Part shown: positions 62,960-64,000 of the stretch, piece after piece
Layout: the number at the start of each line of letters is the position of its first letter
Position numbering within the stretch: the first letter of the stretch is position 1
From: Bacteroides ndongoniae
GTDB lineage: Bacteria > Bacteroidota > Bacteroidia > Bacteroidales > Bacteroidaceae
NCBI RefSeq assembly: GCF_900108345.1
Contig: NZ_FNVV01000014.1
Span: forward strand, 1,411,664-1,475,663
Reading direction: 5' to 3'
DNA: 64,000 nucleotides
Notes under the pieces: generated by a model
Seen by the model: only the letters and a program-made list of their open reading frames with translations
Database searches by the model: none
Told to the model about the DNA's origin: nothing
Made by a program: the position numbers and the translations under genes

Positions 62960-63368
62960 AATCAAATATTTATTAAGTTTATTTATTTCCCTTATCTTGA
63001 GCCTTTAGACTCGCCGAAAGGTTGATTTTTACGTGCGAACATCACGGCGGAAAGAAGGATGAAAAACAAGGAACAGAGGATGAAATTTTATGAAAAACCG
63101 TAATCTGTGATTCCGGAAAGTTTCGGAAAAATTTGACGATGTAGCGACAGCGGTACTTGGGCAGCCATCCGTCCACCGTACATTTGCTGAGTAAAAAACA
63201 AAATGACGCGAGTTTATTGCAAAATACGGAGATTCTCCTAAAGATGTAGAAAAGGAAGAAGAGTATGAAAAAGATAAAAAGGGGAAGCAACTATAAAAGT
63301 GTACTTGCTCTAATTAAGACGCAGCCTGCCGGTAATGAATACCAGCAAGCCACCTACATGACATAAAA
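62960..63368 (-). promoter_or_regulatory. Leader copy 6 of the 246-aa gene
   Basis: The stem GAGTC-TAAA-GGCTC (62999-63012) is followed 6 nt later by AGGGAAA (62986-62992), 26 nt before the start. The upstream ~350 bp is gene-free; CTTTTATA-type pyrimidine motifs lie near 63240-63300 on the minus strand. The core differs from copies 1-4. Confidence 0.6.
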
Positions 63369-63854
63369 TCAGAAATGATAATCAATAACACCACCTATAT
63401 AAAGCAATGTACCAGGCTCAAGACCACAAACTTCACGCAAGAACTCGTAGGATTGCTCTGCATAAGACTGCACGCCATTCTCATCCATGTAAAACCAATA
63501 GCCAGTATCCAAAGGATTTTTAAGGAATTTCTCAAGCTGATAGACCGGGCCAATCCACTCTTGTACTTTCTCAGGTATTACGTCTTCTGCCTTTAAGCGA
63601 ACTGCTTTGGCAAAGTTTTGTTTCCATTCATCTGCACCCCCCAAGTATCGTATGGTATCTTTGGACACAAACTCAAACATCCCTTTTGGCAATACTCCAT
63701 TCACCAAATTTTCAATATGTAACTGACGTTCCTCCTCATCAATTTCTCCGCAATAGTCAAAAAAACTACCTGCCCCCTGCATAAGAGTATCCTCATTCAA
63801 ATAACAGTCCTTTTCTACACGTTTCTGGGTAATTTGAAAAATCTTACTGTGCAT
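63369..63854 (-). CDS. Hypothetical protein (161 aa)
   Basis: A 161-residue acidic cytoplasmic protein (KIFQITQKRVEKDCYLNEDTLMQGAGSFFDYCGEIDEEERQ ... GYWFYMDENGVQSYAEQSYEFLREVCGLEPGTLLYIGGVIDYHF). The alternating Asp/Glu-rich helices and lack of catalytic motifs give no function. I do not recognise the family; it may relate to small conserved proteins of Bacteroidales mobile elements. It has leader copy 7 upstream. Confidence 0.65.
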   Translation of the reverse strand: MHSKIFQITQKRVEKDCYLNEDTLMQGAGSFFDYCGEIDEEERQLHIENLVNGVLPKGMFEFVSKDTIRYLGGADEWKQNFAKAVRLKAEDVIPEKVQEWIGPVYQLEKFLKNPLDTGYWFYMDENGVQSYAEQSYEFLREVCGLEPGTLLYIGGVIDYHF

Positions 63855-64000
63855 AATACAAAAAAAATAAATTGTTAAACTTCATTTTTTCCCTTCCTGT
63901 AGAAGCTTTCCCGGCTTCCTTGCAGAAGGAAATTTTATATGCAACCGACAGCATTCAATGGATGGTAAAGGCAAGTAAATGGCAGACGAATTTAACGGAA
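63855..64000 (-). promoter_or_regulatory. Leader copy 7 (runs off window)
   Basis: The stem GAAGC-CGGGAAA-GCTTC (63902-63918) is followed 7 nt later by AGGGAAA (63888-63894), 33 nt before the 161-aa gene. The leader continues past the window end. Confidence 0.6.

Overview
The window is part of a large Bacteroidales (Bacteroides-type) conjugative element. Three things point there: a TraG-TraJ-TraK-TraM-TraN-TraO transfer operon of the Bacteroides conjugative-transposon type, element-specific DUF-family, Toprim and ArdC-like proteins, and promoters matching the Bacteroidetes TAnnTTTG -7 box. The ends of the element, its relaxase and its integrase are not visible.

Layout. (1) 1-14.6 kb, plus strand: the transfer operon. 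It starts inside the TraG ATPase and runs through secreted helical proteins, TraJ, TraK, TraM, TraN and TraO to a VirD4-type coupling protein that carries a 1-base frameshift. Two solitary DNA methyltransferases sit among the tra genes. (2) 14.6-18.8 kb: a GH24 lysozyme gene split by a RIT (recombinase-in-trio) element with three tyrosine recombinases, 28-bp perfect inverted repeats and repeated TTATGTAAA motifs. (3) 18.9-25.2 kb, minus strand, AT-rich: a RiPP cargo operon. It has a double-glycine precursor with an (SN)7 tract and a C-x-C-x-C-x-C-x-C-x-C tail, a radical SAM/SPASM maturase (frameshifted in a homopolymer), a C39-peptidase ABC exporter, an outer-membrane barrel and a 65-aa HlyD-anchor-like protein. 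(4) 25.6-37.2 kb, minus strand: maintenance and anti-restriction genes, namely small hypothetical genes, ParB, a 1661-aa DarB-like methylase/helicase and others. Most start after long gene-free leaders that end in the same stem-loop plus AGGGAAA box. (5) 37.2-40.4 kb: an AT-rich islet with a degenerate IS3-like remnant and an FRG-domain protein. (6) 40.4-43.3 kb: an AAA/DUF4143 ATPase behind an operator-like repeat, a phosphoribosyltransferase-like protein and an M23 peptidase. (7) 43.4-62.2 kb, plus strand: a long operon with DUF4099/DUF3945-type proteins, a Toprim primase-like protein, a PH-domain protein, two more helical secreted proteins, an M23-like gene broken at an A9 run, a protein with a MutS-I-like tail, a GH73/M23 muralidase, an OB-fold protein and an ArdC-like antirestriction gene interrupted by a group II intron. 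(8) 62.2-64 kb: two more minus-strand genes with the shared leader motif.

The backbone genes build the mating channel, cut peptidoglycan, protect incoming DNA (methyltransferases, ArdC-like, DarB-like, OB-fold protein) and maintain the element (ParB). The cargo looks like a secreted modified peptide and a possible FRG defence protein. The most novel items are the RiPP with two matched period-2 residue tracts, and the seven-copy leader motif (stem-loop, 5-7 nt, AGGGAAA, 20-40 nt, start codon), whose stems differ in sequence but keep pairing. All assignments come from reading the sequence; no database search was run.
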